The notes: generated by a model not told the origin, from the letters alone. Counted from the first letter of the stretch, positions 55,600 to 62,878 are shown. The stretch is DNA of 64,000 nucleotides from Synechococcus sp. MU1643 (GCF_020514095.1 NZ_VTKY01000001.1:620001-684000); one strand, 5' to 3'. Program-made: numbers and translations.

Positions 55600-56366
55600 G
55601 CGTGTCCGAACTGCTGATGCAAATCGCCCTGCTGGGCATCGCCATTGGCGCCAATGCCCTTTCAGCTCTCGCGGGAGGTGGGGCAGGACTGGTTCAACTG
55701 CCCGCACTGATCCTTCTCGGCCTGCCCTTTGCCATGGCACTGGCCACCCACAAAGTGGCAAGCGTTGCCCTGGGGGTGGGGGCAACAGGGCGTCATTGGC
55801 GTGCCAGCAGCCTTGACCTGAAACGCTCGGCGCTGGTGTTGGCTGCCGGTCTTCCAGGGGTTTTTGTGGGAGCCAGCGTGATTCTTGCGCTACCCGATCA
55901 AGCGGCCACCGCCAGCCTTGGGCTGCTGACACTGGGGCTTGGGCTTTACTCGGCTCGGAAACCAGATCTGGGAACGACAGACCAGCCCCGCCCTCTGACA
56001 GCCCGCACCATCGGGATTGGCAGCTGCGGGCTATTCATCATCGGCATTCTCAACGGCTCACTCACCTCAGGCACGGGATTGTTCGTCACCCTTTGGCTGG
56101 TGCGCTGGTTTGGGCTGAGTTATTCCAGAGCCGTCGCTCACACCCTGGTGCTGGTGGGCCTGGGCTGGAATGGTACCGGGGCGCTGGTGCTGGGTCTGAG
56201 CGGAGAAATCCGTTGGGACTGGCTTCCTGCCCTGGTTCTCGGGTCGCTGATCGGAGGCTTCCTGGGGGCCCACTATTCCCTGGTGAAAGGCAGCCGCCTG
56301 GTCAAACGATCCTTCGAGATCTTGGCGCTGCTCATGGGCGGATCACTCCTGATCCGCAGTTTCTGA
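55596..56366 (+). CDS. TauE/SafE family permease
   Basis: The 256-residue membrane protein has about eight helices in two related halves, starting IALLGIAIGANALSALAGGGAGLVQLPALILLGLPFAMALATHKVASVALGVGAT, the typical GxGGGxxxxP...G.....A..T...... pattern. The second half has NGSLTSGTGLFVTLWLVRWFGLSYSRAVAHT. The family exports sulfonates, sulfite or other organic anions. The substrate here is unknown. It is coupled to the preceding gene by GTGTC overlap. Confidence 0.9.
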   Translation: MSVSELLMQIALLGIAIGANALSALAGGGAGLVQLPALILLGLPFAMALATHKVASVALGVGATGRHWRASSLDLKRSALVLAAGLPGVFVGASVILALPDQAATASLGLLTLGLGLYSARKPDLGTTDQPRPLTARTIGIGSCGLFIIGILNGSLTSGTGLFVTLWLVRWFGLSYSRAVAHTLVLVGLGWNGTGALVLGLSGEIRWDWLPALVLGSLIGGFLGAHYSLVKGSRLVKRSFEILALLMGGSLLIRSF

Positions 56367-56573
56367 ATCGGCATCTGCAAGAAAACGCCCCGAGAACCGT
56401 GTGGCCAAAACCACTGTTGCGGCCCCGTAGGCGATGAACGTCACCGCCTGACCAGAGCTGGCCGTTTCGTAGACCTCACCCGTCAGCAGCATCCAGTCCA
56501 TCAAGGACGCCACCGTTCCCCAAATCACCACCCAGACGGACACGTAAGCAACACCGCGAAAGGTCCGATTCAC
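56343..56573 (-). CDS. 76-residue two-helix membrane protein
   Basis: MNRTFRGVAYVSVWVVIWGT... contains ASLMDWMLLTGEVYETASSGQAVTFIAYGAATVVLATRFSGRF, giving two helices around a short loop. It converges with the permease gene, overlapping by 24 bp. Function unknown. Confidence 0.65.
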   Translation of the reverse strand: MNRTFRGVAYVSVWVVIWGTVASLMDWMLLTGEVYETASSGQAVTFIAYGAATVVLATRFSGRFLADADSETADQE

Positions 56574-56643
56574 AAGGCCATGGGTCGAGCGAACCCGACG
56601 CTAGGGGAAGCCGCTCGAACAAGGAAGGCCGGCGGCTCCCGTA

Positions 56644-56940
56644 ATGTCGGTGATTGATCCGATTGAGGGGATGCCGAAGAAACGTCGCAAGCTCAACAAG
56701 GACATGGAAGCGGAAATGTCTGCTGCCAAGCGAAAGATTGAGCTAGTGGGCGCGTTGATCAACGACATCCGGAATGAAGACATCCAGGCTGAGTACCTCG
56801 GCGCCTTCACGCAGATCCGAAGCGCCGTGGTGAATCTCATCGCGAAGTACACCACCGACGGATTCTGCGAAGAAACAGAAGGCCTGCTTGCGCTTTACAA
56901 GGGGCTGATCCAGCAATTTGAAGAGGAGTACGAGCTCTAG
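56644..56940 (+). CDS. helical acidic protein, unknown
   Basis: The 98-residue product starts MSVIDPIEGMPKKRRKLNKD and is strongly helical (DMEAEMSAAKRKIELVGALINDIRNEDIQAEYLGAFTQIR), ending FEEEYEL. The second Met (56671) is an alternative start. It marks the end of typical host-like genes before the phage-like region. Confidence 0.65.
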   Translation: MSVIDPIEGMPKKRRKLNKDMEAEMSAAKRKIELVGALINDIRNEDIQAEYLGAFTQIRSAVVNLIAKYTTDGFCEETEGLLALYKGLIQQFEEEYEL

Positions 56941-57018
56941 GGGGGCTCGCATTGGTTGGCATTGGAACAGGCACCAGCGCAGTACAGCGTTTAAGTTCAC
57001 ATGCCTTTGTGCCTTGCC

Positions 57019-57144
57019 ATGGCTCTTCGAGAGACCAAACCTCAGGTGTCGCCACTGCGCCTGAAGATCACCGTGTTGGTCGCCGGCTTCGGACCACTAC
57101 TCGCCATCGGCCTGTGGCTTCAGTCCAAAGGTTTTTTCAACTGA
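57019..57144 (+). CDS. 41-residue single-helix membrane protein
   Basis: MALRETKPQVSPLRLKITVL... continues VAGFGPLLAIGLWLQSKGFFN, one helix with a basic N-terminus. An in-frame ATG at 57001 would add six residues. It is the last frame in picocyanobacterial style before the tandem repeat at 57202. Confidence 0.55.
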   Translation: MALRETKPQVSPLRLKITVLVAGFGPLLAIGLWLQSKGFFN

Positions 57145-57201
57145 CCTGACCTAGCCAGACACATTGCAGTAACTGACTGGTGTGCCCTTCTCAACTGAAG
57201 A

Positions 57202-57225
57202 ATAGGGACACACATAGGGACACAT
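57202..57225. repeat. 12-bp tandem direct repeat at the edge of the phage-like region
   Basis: ATAGGGACACAC is followed directly by ATAGGGACACAT, identical in 11 of 12 positions. An inverted partial copy, TGTCCCTA, lies at 57270-57277. Tandem plus inverted copies of this kind can be recombinase arm sites or operators. The position separates host-like genes from phage-like genes. Confidence 0.5.
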
Positions 57226-57303
57226 GAAGGGGCTCTCCCTTGGCTGGCCTTAGTGCCGGCTTGATCACTTGTCCCTAGACCTAGTTGGCTTTGCCGAGCC
57301 TCA

Positions 57304-57483
57304 ATGAACTGGAAGCGTGATGGCCTCGTGATCTGGAGACCAATCAAGGCTCTGCTGTTCGCAGACAAGGACGCCTTCTATTGGATCAAGAACAAGCTCG
57401 GCCTCACTGAGTACCAGATGGCTGCCTTGGTCTGGGTGAAGGGCATCGTCCTTGGCCTGTTGCTGGGCTGGTGGTTGTTCTGA
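57304..57483 (+). CDS. 59-residue membrane protein, unknown
   Basis: MNWKRDGLVIWRPIKALLFA... continues DKDAFYWIKNKLGLTEYQMA and ends with the helix VKGIVLGLLLGWWLF. It is the only plus-strand frame in the phage-like region. Aromatic residues are abundant. It does not match high-light-inducible proteins, and no family is recognised. Confidence 0.6.
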   Translation: MNWKRDGLVIWRPIKALLFADKDAFYWIKNKLGLTEYQMAALVWVKGIVLGLLLGWWLF

Positions 57484-57930
57484 GAAGACCGCCTTCAACA
57501 GATGAGTAGGAGTAGATGAGGAATACGCGAGCCCGGCCATTCTCAACAGCGGCCGGCCTAACGAGAACCCAGTCATACCAATGGATCTCGAGGAATAGCT
57601 AGGCCTGCACTGACCATTGATCGATCCTCCGGTTTCGTCACACGGCCAGTCAGGACAAGGGGTCTGGGCCTGGCCCCACCCCCATCGATCGACCTGGGCC
57701 TACCCCACTCCCTTCCATGACCCCCACCCCCTCTGATTTCTCGAAGCCAGGGGGTATGCGGGGGAAGTTCGCCGCCCCGCATATGGGTATAGGGAACGGA
57801 GATTTCTCCCGATTTCACTCTGAGCCCCACGAGGATCGCCTACAAGGCCGGTCTCGGCTCCGATAGGTACGATCTACCACGCAAGGGGGTCAAGCCCGTT
57901 GCAGAGGGTTGCAGAGAGGTGTCAGGGTGT
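57484..57930. other. C-rich intergenic region at the 3' end of the phage-like operon
   Basis: No credible gene is seen; a minus frame at 57573-57830 is low-complexity. A direct repeat CTGGGCCT..CCCCAC occurs at about 57664-57680 and 57694-57709, and GTTGCAGAG occurs twice in tandem near 57898-57918. Base composition differs from both neighbours. Confidence 0.45.
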
Positions 57931-57967
57931 ACCCCCTCGAGGACGCCAAAGGCGGAGGAGAGGGGGT
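57931..57967 (-). other. strong stem-loop at the end of the phage-like operon
   Basis: ACCCCCTC pairs perfectly with GAGGGGGT, and inside it CGCC pairs with GGCG around AAA. Between the two stems each side carries the same unpaired GAGGA. It starts eight bases after the last gene of the minus-strand operon and has no T-run. It may stop or protect the transcript, or be a processing site. Confidence 0.55.
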
Positions 57968-57975
57968 GCTGAGCT

Positions 57976-58218
57976 TCAGAGGTAGTTCAGGTCGATGGTC
58001 TTCAAAGCGTTCACAAGGCTGATCGTGCCGGGATCTTCTTCTGGGTCGACAGTCACGTCCTGCTGCTTCAGGTACGTGAGCATGTTGCGGACACCAGCGT
58101 TATCAATCTCTCCGGTCATCAGCATCTGTTTGGCCTGGAGTTCAAGGATCTGCACGGTCAGTGCATGAACCTCAGCGGCCTGAGCTTCTGAGACTTTCTT
58201 CTTACTTGGTTTTGCCAT
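57976..58218 (-). CDS. phage-like small protein, unknown
   Basis: The 80-residue product MAKPSKKKVSEAQAAEVHAL... continues LTVQILELQAKQMLMTGEIDNAGVRNMLTYLKQQDVTVDPEED. The basic N-terminus followed by helices recalls small terminase or DNA-packaging proteins of podoviruses, but no motif decides it. It overlaps the upstream gene by 17 bp. Confidence 0.65.
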   Translation of the reverse strand: MAKPSKKKVSEAQAAEVHALTVQILELQAKQMLMTGEIDNAGVRNMLTYLKQQDVTVDPEEDPGTISLVNALKTIDLNYL

Positions 58219-58354
58219 CGTTGTTCTTGGTCTTGATTAGATACTTGGCCAACGACAAAGCGGCTTCCTGTTGTTTAGATAGAGAGGACTTGCCGGCACT
58301 ATCAAGGCTTAAACAAGCTTCGAGGTAAGCCACCTGAAGGTTAGGTAAGTCCAT
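58202..58354 (-). CDS. phage-like 50-residue protein
   Basis: MDLPNLQVAYLEACLSLDSA... ends SLAKYLIKTKNNDGKTK, helical and basic. It overlaps its neighbours on both sides (17 and 14 bp), a packing typical of phage operons. Function unknown. Confidence 0.55.
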   Translation of the reverse strand: MDLPNLQVAYLEACLSLDSAGKSSLSKQQEAALSLAKYLIKTKNNDGKTK

Positions 58355-58523
58355 GTTGGTGGGTGTCGTAGTAGTTAGAGATAAGGGCACTAACCTTGTA
58401 GTGTTCGAGCAGCATCGTGACGCCGCCCAGAACATCAGCAGAGTTGGTGCCGGTGTTCAACATCTTGGATAGCTTTATCTGACCCGTAGGTCTGCCACTC
58501 CGTTTAAGACGGATGATCTTCAT
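58341..58523 (-). CDS. phage-like 60-residue protein
   Basis: MKIIRLKRSGRPTGQIKLSK... continues MLNTGTNSADVLGGVTMLLEHYKVSALISNYYD. The frame overlaps the next gene by 14 bp. A second gene in this region (61468) starts in a similar MKI...R way, but the rest differs. Function unknown. Confidence 0.5.
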   Translation of the reverse strand: MKIIRLKRSGRPTGQIKLSKMLNTGTNSADVLGGVTMLLEHYKVSALISNYYDTHQHGLT

Positions 58524-58552
58524 GTTGTTGTTGTGGGAAAGATGAAATAGGC

Positions 58553-58732
58553 CTAGGAGTTGTCTGTGTCTCGATGTTGAGCCACATCAGCCAAAGCACA
58601 GTGGTTGCAGGGGAGCTCGGCTCTCCGTGCAGCATCTGAGAATGACTTGTATCTGTAGTCGGTAACGCATTGGCAGTGCCGACATTTATACACAATCCTA
58701 TGGCCGTCATCACTAATGATGAGGTGGGCCAT
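58553..58732 (-). CDS. 59-residue zinc-ribbon protein
   Basis: MAHLIISDDGHRIVYKCRHC... contains CRHCQC and, 27 residues on, CNHC, which would make a four-Cys zinc ribbon. It lies in the same orientation as the operon. Another frame overlaps this stretch but lacks the Cys pattern. Function unknown. Confidence 0.6.
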   Translation of the reverse strand: MAHLIISDDGHRIVYKCRHCQCVTDYRYKSFSDAARRAELPCNHCALADVAQHRDTDNS

Positions 58733-58756
58733 TGTTGCTTGTTTGATTAAAAGTGT

Positions 58757-59014
58757 TTAGTAACGCTTGCCCCGTTGTTTCATCTGCCTGAGCTTCCAGG
58801 CGTATGCATTGCGAGAAGCCTGGGCATCGAGCTTTGACTTGTCGGCACGTTCCTGTGCGACCTCAGCTTCGATACGGGCTTCCTCTCTGGCTTGTGCCTT
58901 AGAAGGACCCCGGCCGGAATAAGACCAGCCGAGGGAGTTGACCTTGGTCGGGTCCATCTCTTCAGGGAGAGGATGATCCTTCTCGAATTGGTTGTTGAAC
59001 TCCTCTTGTGTCAC
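58757..59014 (-). CDS. phage-like charged protein
   Basis: The 85-residue product, from a GTG start, reads VTQEEFNNQFEKDHPLPEEM..., then a charged helix (AREEARIEAEVAQERADKSKLDAQASRNAYAWKLRQMKQRGKRY). The start overlaps the upstream stop (GTGA), indicating coupling. Function unknown. Confidence 0.6.
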   Translation of the reverse strand: MTQEEFNNQFEKDHPLPEEMDPTKVNSLGWSYSGRGPSKAQAREEARIEAEVAQERADKSKLDAQASRNAYAWKLRQMKQRGKRY

Positions 59015-59259
59015 GCCGGGTACTCCACGGCGCCTGGTGGCAACTCCGAGTACTCCTGCATGGGTCCGGATCTTTCCCCTGCACCAGCAGCGGTCGAATA
59101 GCACTGGTAGGTCGTAGCGGCCTTGCTATCGATGCGGATGCAGTAGGCGAATTCAGGAAGGTCGCCACCCCGGCTAGGACCGCCGGTAGCGGAGGCAGAG
59201 GCAACGACACGTAAGGGAGCCCCTTCAGCAATGGGGCCGTGAATAGCAACTAGGGGCAT
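59011..59259 (-). CDS. phage-like 82-residue protein
   Basis: MPLVAIHGPIAEGAPLRVVA... contains GGDLPEFAYCIRIDSKAATTYQCYSTA and a Gly/Pro-rich end. It looks like a small beta-rich protein. Its stop overlaps the next gene's GTG. Function unknown. Confidence 0.55.
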   Translation of the reverse strand: MPLVAIHGPIAEGAPLRVVASASATGGPSRGGDLPEFAYCIRIDSKAATTYQCYSTAAGAGERSGPMQEYSELPPGAVEYPA

Positions 59260-59265
59260 TGGTCA

Positions 59266-59538
59266 TTAGTTAGTAGGGCTTGAGTCGGTGTCTGGGTGGT
59301 CAGAGAAACGGCGGAAGTCGTATGCCTCTGTGTCGTATTTGATGGGCTCTTCTGAGGTCTTCAGAACTCGTCCGAGACCGGTGGAGCTGACGTCGGTCAC
59401 CCCAGAGGGCTTACGTGTTCCCTCCGTGACGGTGATACCTCTATCCATCCAGTTCCCTTCGGGAGCCTTGTCGGATGCTTTGGGATGGCGCCCCACCTTG
59501 GGGGCACCGGGGCGGGGGATCTTGATGTCCTTGCTCAT
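59266..59538 (-). CDS. phage-like 90-residue protein
   Basis: MSKDIKIPRPGAPKVGRHPK... is polar and probably partly disordered, with SDKAPEGNWMDRGITVTEGTRKPSGVTDVSSTG. The ATG overlaps the TGA of the upstream gene by four bases. Function unknown. Confidence 0.6.
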   Translation of the reverse strand: MSKDIKIPRPGAPKVGRHPKASDKAPEGNWMDRGITVTEGTRKPSGVTDVSSTGLGRVLKTSEEPIKYDTEAYDFRRFSDHPDTDSSPTN

Positions 59539-60044
59539 GACTGATCACTGCCCTCCAGAGCGTCCAGACGCTTGAGCACCTGGGAGAGCTTCTTCTCCAG
59601 TCGGGTGATGATCCGAGACTTGGCTTGGAGATCTGCCTGGAGGTTGACGGGTTGAGATGCCTCTACCGCTTCGCGGTGGGCTTCAGCTTCCTCAAGCTCC
59701 TGAAGACGACGGTCTGCTTCCTTCTTGTCGAGACGATCAAAGATGCCGGCACTAGGTGCAGTCACCTCTGCTCTGTCGGCATAGGGGCGGGTCACCTTCG
59801 TGATGTCACCGCGCAAGGCAGGGATGTGTGAGGTGGGCTTGTAGGAGGTGGCTGGGGTCAGCTCAACCTCTTCCCGGTCCTCGGGCTGGGAATAGTCGAC
59901 AGGCTCCGCCTTCTTGAGGGTGTTGGAGGCCTGGATCTCTTCCCGGTAACGAGCCTTTGCTTCTTGCTCGATTCTCTCCATAGCTGCCAGAGCAGCATCA
60001 GAGATGGTTGATACTTTCGATGTTGTGGTGTTGTTGTCAGACAT
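59535..60044 (-). CDS. phage-like coiled-coil protein
   Basis: The 169-residue product has helices near residues 15-40 (DAALAAMERIEQEAKARYREEIQAS) and a coiled coil from about 105 to the end (RLDKKEADRRLQELEEAEAHREAVEAS and IITRLEKKLSQVLKRLDALEG). It lies six bases after the scaffold-like gene. In podoviruses the gene after the scaffold is the capsid; this protein is too short and helical for that. Function unknown. Confidence 0.65.
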   Translation of the reverse strand: MSDNNTTTSKVSTISDAALAAMERIEQEAKARYREEIQASNTLKKAEPVDYSQPEDREEVELTPATSYKPTSHIPALRGDITKVTRPYADRAEVTAPSAGIFDRLDKKEADRRLQELEEAEAHREAVEASQPVNLQADLQAKSRIITRLEKKLSQVLKRLDALEGSDQS

Positions 60045-60050
60045 TGTTTA

Positions 60051-60869
60051 TCAGGCGAGTGTGATCGATCCGTCAGAGAGCATCTGCTGTGCAGTTGCTA
60101 GGAGCTGCGGGTCCTTCATGGCCTGGGCCATTGCAGCGGCTTGAGTCAGTTCACCTGATGCAACCTTGTTGCTCAGATCAACAACAGCGTCAGCCTTGGC
60201 GCCATAACGCTCACCCAGCTGTTTGGCATAGGCATCATCGAAACCCATCTTGGTTTGGACGTTGCCCTTAGCGGCTTGTTCCATCCGTGTCTTGGCAACC
60301 GTCATCGCGATGATTGCGTCGTCGGAGTTGTCTGACTGAAGAGCCTTCAACACAGTGCGGGCTTCATCATCTGAGTAATTCTCATTGATGTAGGAGATCA
60401 CCTCATCAGCCTTGTCGGCACCACCCATTGCATTGTTGACATCAACAGCAGCAGGGAGATCTGTGAACCTCTGTTGTGGTTGTTCCTCCACAACCTCTTG
60501 TGCTTTGGGTTCTTCCTGAGCGGGAGTAGAGGCCTTAGGTGTAGCGGGTGCTTTCTTGTCTTGAACGATGGGAACATCGCCAGCCACAAACGCATCGAGC
60601 ATTGCTTCGAGACGCTGTGCTTCGTGATAATCACCACGGTCCTCGGCTTCGTTGCGAGCCTTCAGGAACTTGTGGAGCTGGTGATCACTGTGATCGAGAG
60701 GATCAAGGAATCCCGCACCGGAGTGCCGGTAAGTCAGATTCTCTTGAGCACGATCAAATGACCGTTGTGATTGTTGCTCAGCTTGAGCTTGTAGATCAAC
60801 GGCTTGTTCTTCGGAGCCGCCTCCGGACCATTCAGCTACGTCAGCAGCTGTGGGCACGTATTCGGGCAT
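60051..60869 (-). CDS. phage scaffolding/capsid-assembly-like protein
   Basis: The 272-residue product is acidic and helical. It has DRGDYHEAQRLEAMLDAFVAGD, a Pro/Glu/Gln-rich linker (about 108-140) and a C-terminal region with GGADKADEVISYINENYSDDEARTVLKALQSDNSDDAIIAMTVAKTRMEQAAKG. The late segment resembles the part of T7 gp9-type scaffolds in which a WA...L......FN.AL.SGD..A pattern occurs. The match is by style, not by diagnostic motif. Other helical phage proteins are possible. Confidence 0.5.
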   Translation of the reverse strand: MPEYVPTAADVAEWSGGGSEEQAVDLQAQAEQQSQRSFDRAQENLTYRHSGAGFLDPLDHSDHQLHKFLKARNEAEDRGDYHEAQRLEAMLDAFVAGDVPIVQDKKAPATPKASTPAQEEPKAQEVVEEQPQQRFTDLPAAVDVNNAMGGADKADEVISYINENYSDDEARTVLKALQSDNSDDAIIAMTVAKTRMEQAAKGNVQTKMGFDDAYAKQLGERYGAKADAVVDLSNKVASGELTQAAAMAQAMKDPQLLATAQQMLSDGSITLA

Positions 60870-61467
60870 AGTTTTAAGTACACCGGCACAGGGCCGGGAA
60901 TCAGACGTTGGTGTAGACGCCGCACACGGAGTGGTTACCGGATCACCTTTTCGTGATCTATATTGTGCGAAATGCCAGCATCAGGACTTGCACCTGAAAG
61001 GCAGCTTTGACTGCACTGGAACAACAAGTAAAGAGGCTCTAAGAAAAGAGCTGATAACTCACACTATCAATGATGACGAGCAAATGAAAAGGGGATAGGT
61101 CGTTGGAACTACCCCCTCTTCAACTCACCGCATTTGACCCCGAAAGAAGGGTCTTTATCCACACACGGACCGCACCACTGGTCCCGTGATTAACTCAGCT
61201 GCATTGGTGCCCAGCTGTTGGCACAAGGGTGGCTAGGGAATCGAACCCTAAGAGAATGATGCTATGAACATCGACTCAACCTATACACCCGGGAAACCCA
61301 TGGTCGTCACAACGTCATGGGGCCTTGATCTGTTCAGATATGAAGGGCCAATCCCCGTGGGGAATCTTCCTATCAAGGTGGAGGCTCACCTTAGATAAAC
61401 ACAACCCCAGAACCGTTGCCGGGCCCCGAGTCTCCTCATTACAAAAGTAGTGTTTTACCACCACACT
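60870..61467. other. 600-bp structured non-coding region with tRNA-like pieces
   Basis: No gene is seen. On the minus strand it holds several good hairpins: GTGCC/GGCAC (about 61207-61224), CACGG-GACC/GGTC-CGTG (about 61161-61186) and GACCC/GGGTC (about 61137-61154). A T-arm-like TCAGG-TGCAAGT-CCTGA lies at about 60979-60995, next to TGCTGGC. At about 61400-61476 a D-arm-like GTGT..GGTAAA..ACAC precedes an anticodon-like CTACTTTTGTAATG. The piece at 61226-61290 is listed separately. Confidence 0.5.
61226..61290 (-). other. degenerate tRNA-Met(CAT)-like element
   Basis: On the minus strand the acceptor strands GGGTGTA and GCCACCC pair at five of seven positions. The anticodon loop TTCATAG (CAT) has a four-pair stem GATG/CATC, and the T-arm TAGGG-TTCGATT-CCCTA is canonical. 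The D-arm is cut to about ten bases, so total length is 65. It is either a decayed tRNA or a tRNA-derived attachment remnant. Confidence 0.4.
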
Positions 61468-61686
61468 TCAGTTGGCAGTGGCCGCCACTTGCTTGCGCTT
61501 TGCCACGATCGGGTGATTGGGACATGCAGCAGGGTCTACCCAGAGTGAGGTGTATCCCTCAGGGCGTGGGGAGAACTTACTGTTGCGATAAGTCCTGATC
61601 ACATAGTCGTTAGGCTTCATGGTCTTATTGGTCACCACCACCTGAACAGCAGGGCAGCGGTGCTTTCTGATTGAGAGGATCTTCAT
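61468..61686 (-). CDS. phage-like 72-residue protein
   Basis: MKILSIRKHRCPAVQVVVTN... continues MKPNDYVIRTYRNSKFSPRPEGYTSLWVDPAACPNHPIVAKRKQV. It has Cys-His elements (RKHRCP, AACPNH) that could bind a metal. It lies between the 159-residue gene and the structured region. Function unknown. Confidence 0.55.
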   Translation of the reverse strand: MKILSIRKHRCPAVQVVVTNKTMKPNDYVIRTYRNSKFSPRPEGYTSLWVDPAACPNHPIVAKRKQVAATAN

Positions 61687-61719
61687 TTGTGGGTGGTTGG
61701 GTGGATGGGTGGAATAGAT

Positions 61720-62199
61720 CTAGAAATCGAAGTAGATCTTGTCGACAGAACCTGACGGCACTACCTCAGCGAAGGTCTGTGCAGGCTGACTCTCTTGAAC
61801 AAGTTCGTCACAGCAGTTGAGCTGTAGGCGTACACCTTTGATGTCACCACTTTCCACTGTGCGGATGTGATTGATCTCGATGCGTACCTTGAGGTCTACT
61901 TGAGTTCCCTGTTGGATCTCACCAGAAGTGAGAGGTGTATTGATGGTTTCGAAGACAAGCTCACGAGCAATGATTGCTTCCTGCACAAGCTGTGCTCTAT
62001 TTGCACAGTGCTCGCCAAGGAAACTATCTAGCCACATGGCATAGCTTGTCTGCCATCCGTTGTACGAAGGTTGGACTGCTACCCAGTAGCGTCCCTCTTC
62101 CTTTTCGGTAAGGCTGTGATCACAGACCACTGCATTGAAGCGGAAGTCTTGATCTAGCTCCAGGATATTTCCGAAGCTCTTTGTTCCTGTGAAGGTCAT
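61720..62199 (-). CDS. phage-like protein, unknown
   Basis: The 159-residue product MTFTGTKSFGNILELDQDFR... contains GRYWVAVQPSYNGWQTSYAMWLDSFLGEH and beta-rich segments (VDLKVRIEINHIRTVESGDIKGVRLQLNCCDEL). Its acidic C-terminus with an aromatic end (DKIYFDF) resembles the tail of phage single-stranded-DNA-binding proteins, but the core does not decide this. An in-frame ATG at 62250 would lengthen it. Confidence 0.6.
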   Translation of the reverse strand: MTFTGTKSFGNILELDQDFRFNAVVCDHSLTEKEEGRYWVAVQPSYNGWQTSYAMWLDSFLGEHCANRAQLVQEAIIARELVFETINTPLTSGEIQQGTQVDLKVRIEINHIRTVESGDIKGVRLQLNCCDELVQESQPAQTFAEVVPSGSVDKIYFDF

Positions 62200-62273
62200 G
62201 AATGTTTGAAATGATGTCAGCCCCAGTGGTGTTCTGGGACTGCACACCATCCATCACCCTGTCTAGGGTCATG

Positions 62274-62546
62274 TCATGGAGATTCCAACTGGTGATAAGT
62301 CATAACCAGCATCTGAATCTGTTTCGACAGGTCCTTGATCTGATCAACACTGAGGTGATCAAGCTGATTAGGAGAGATGCCAAGCTGTGTTGGAGAAAGA
62401 CCTAGGGCCTTAGCGTTGCGTCCGTTAGAACGCAGGTTGGTGTTTAGAGCTCTAGGGTTCTCATTGTTAGTCCTAAAGCCATCACCATATCGTGTGGTTT
62501 GCATGGTGTTTGTCTGGTGGAAGGTGGGTAGGTGCCGTCTATTCAT
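62274..62546 (-). CDS. phage-like small protein, unknown
   Basis: The 90-residue frame is polar at first (TTRYGDGFRTNNENPRALNT) and ends with a helical part, ISPNQLDHLSVDQIKDLSKQIQMLVMTYHQL. A start at 62504 (MQTTRYGDG) is also possible. It lies in the same orientation as the polymerase, after a 330-bp gap. Function unknown. Confidence 0.5.
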   Translation of the reverse strand: MNRRHLPTFHQTNTMQTTRYGDGFRTNNENPRALNTNLRSNGRNAKALGLSPTQLGISPNQLDHLSVDQIKDLSKQIQMLVMTYHQLESP

Positions 62547-62878
62547 CCTCGTTTAGATGGGATAGATAGACTGCACTAACTCCGCTACATACGATGTGGA
62601 GGAATCGTTCCGATAGGCCACATAGGTATTAGGGGTATGTGTGACTGAACGGGTAACTGACCTCCGTTTGGTTCCTAAAATAGTTGCCAAACGAAGACCA
62701 GTCTGACCCAATCAGCCGGGGCTGAGTGACTGCTCAAGATTCGGCATAACTCCGTTTTCGGCCGATCTGAGGGGAGAGATCTAGTGTTCTCTATTGGGAT
62801 ACACTTCTCAGCCCAGTTGTAGCAACTAATCTCAGCAAAAATGAGGCTCAAAATGAGCCCCAAACTTGCAAAAACTGA
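62547..62878. other. intergenic region downstream of the phage-type polymerase
   Basis: No gene is seen. It holds the polymerase terminator (62836-62861), an inverted repeat CGTTTGG/CCAAACG spanning about 62665-62695, and, on the minus strand, TAATACC...CCTATCGG (62610-62632), which loosely recalls a T7-type promoter. The promoter idea is weak because the spacing differs by three bases. Confidence 0.4.
62836..62861 (-). terminator. terminator after the T7-type RNA polymerase gene
   Basis: On the minus strand GGGGCTCA / TGAGCCTC, with TTT in the loop, is followed by ATTTTTG. The T-run is moderate. It lies 17 bp after the polymerase stop. Confidence 0.6.

Noticed and set aside
57304-57483. High-light-inducible (Hli) protein, as carried by cyanophages
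   Set aside because: The E..NGR.AM chlorophyll-binding motif is absent.
57573-57830. Minus-strand 85-codon frame in the C-rich region
   Set aside because: It is Gly/Arg/Pro low-complexity caused by base composition and contains the direct repeats.
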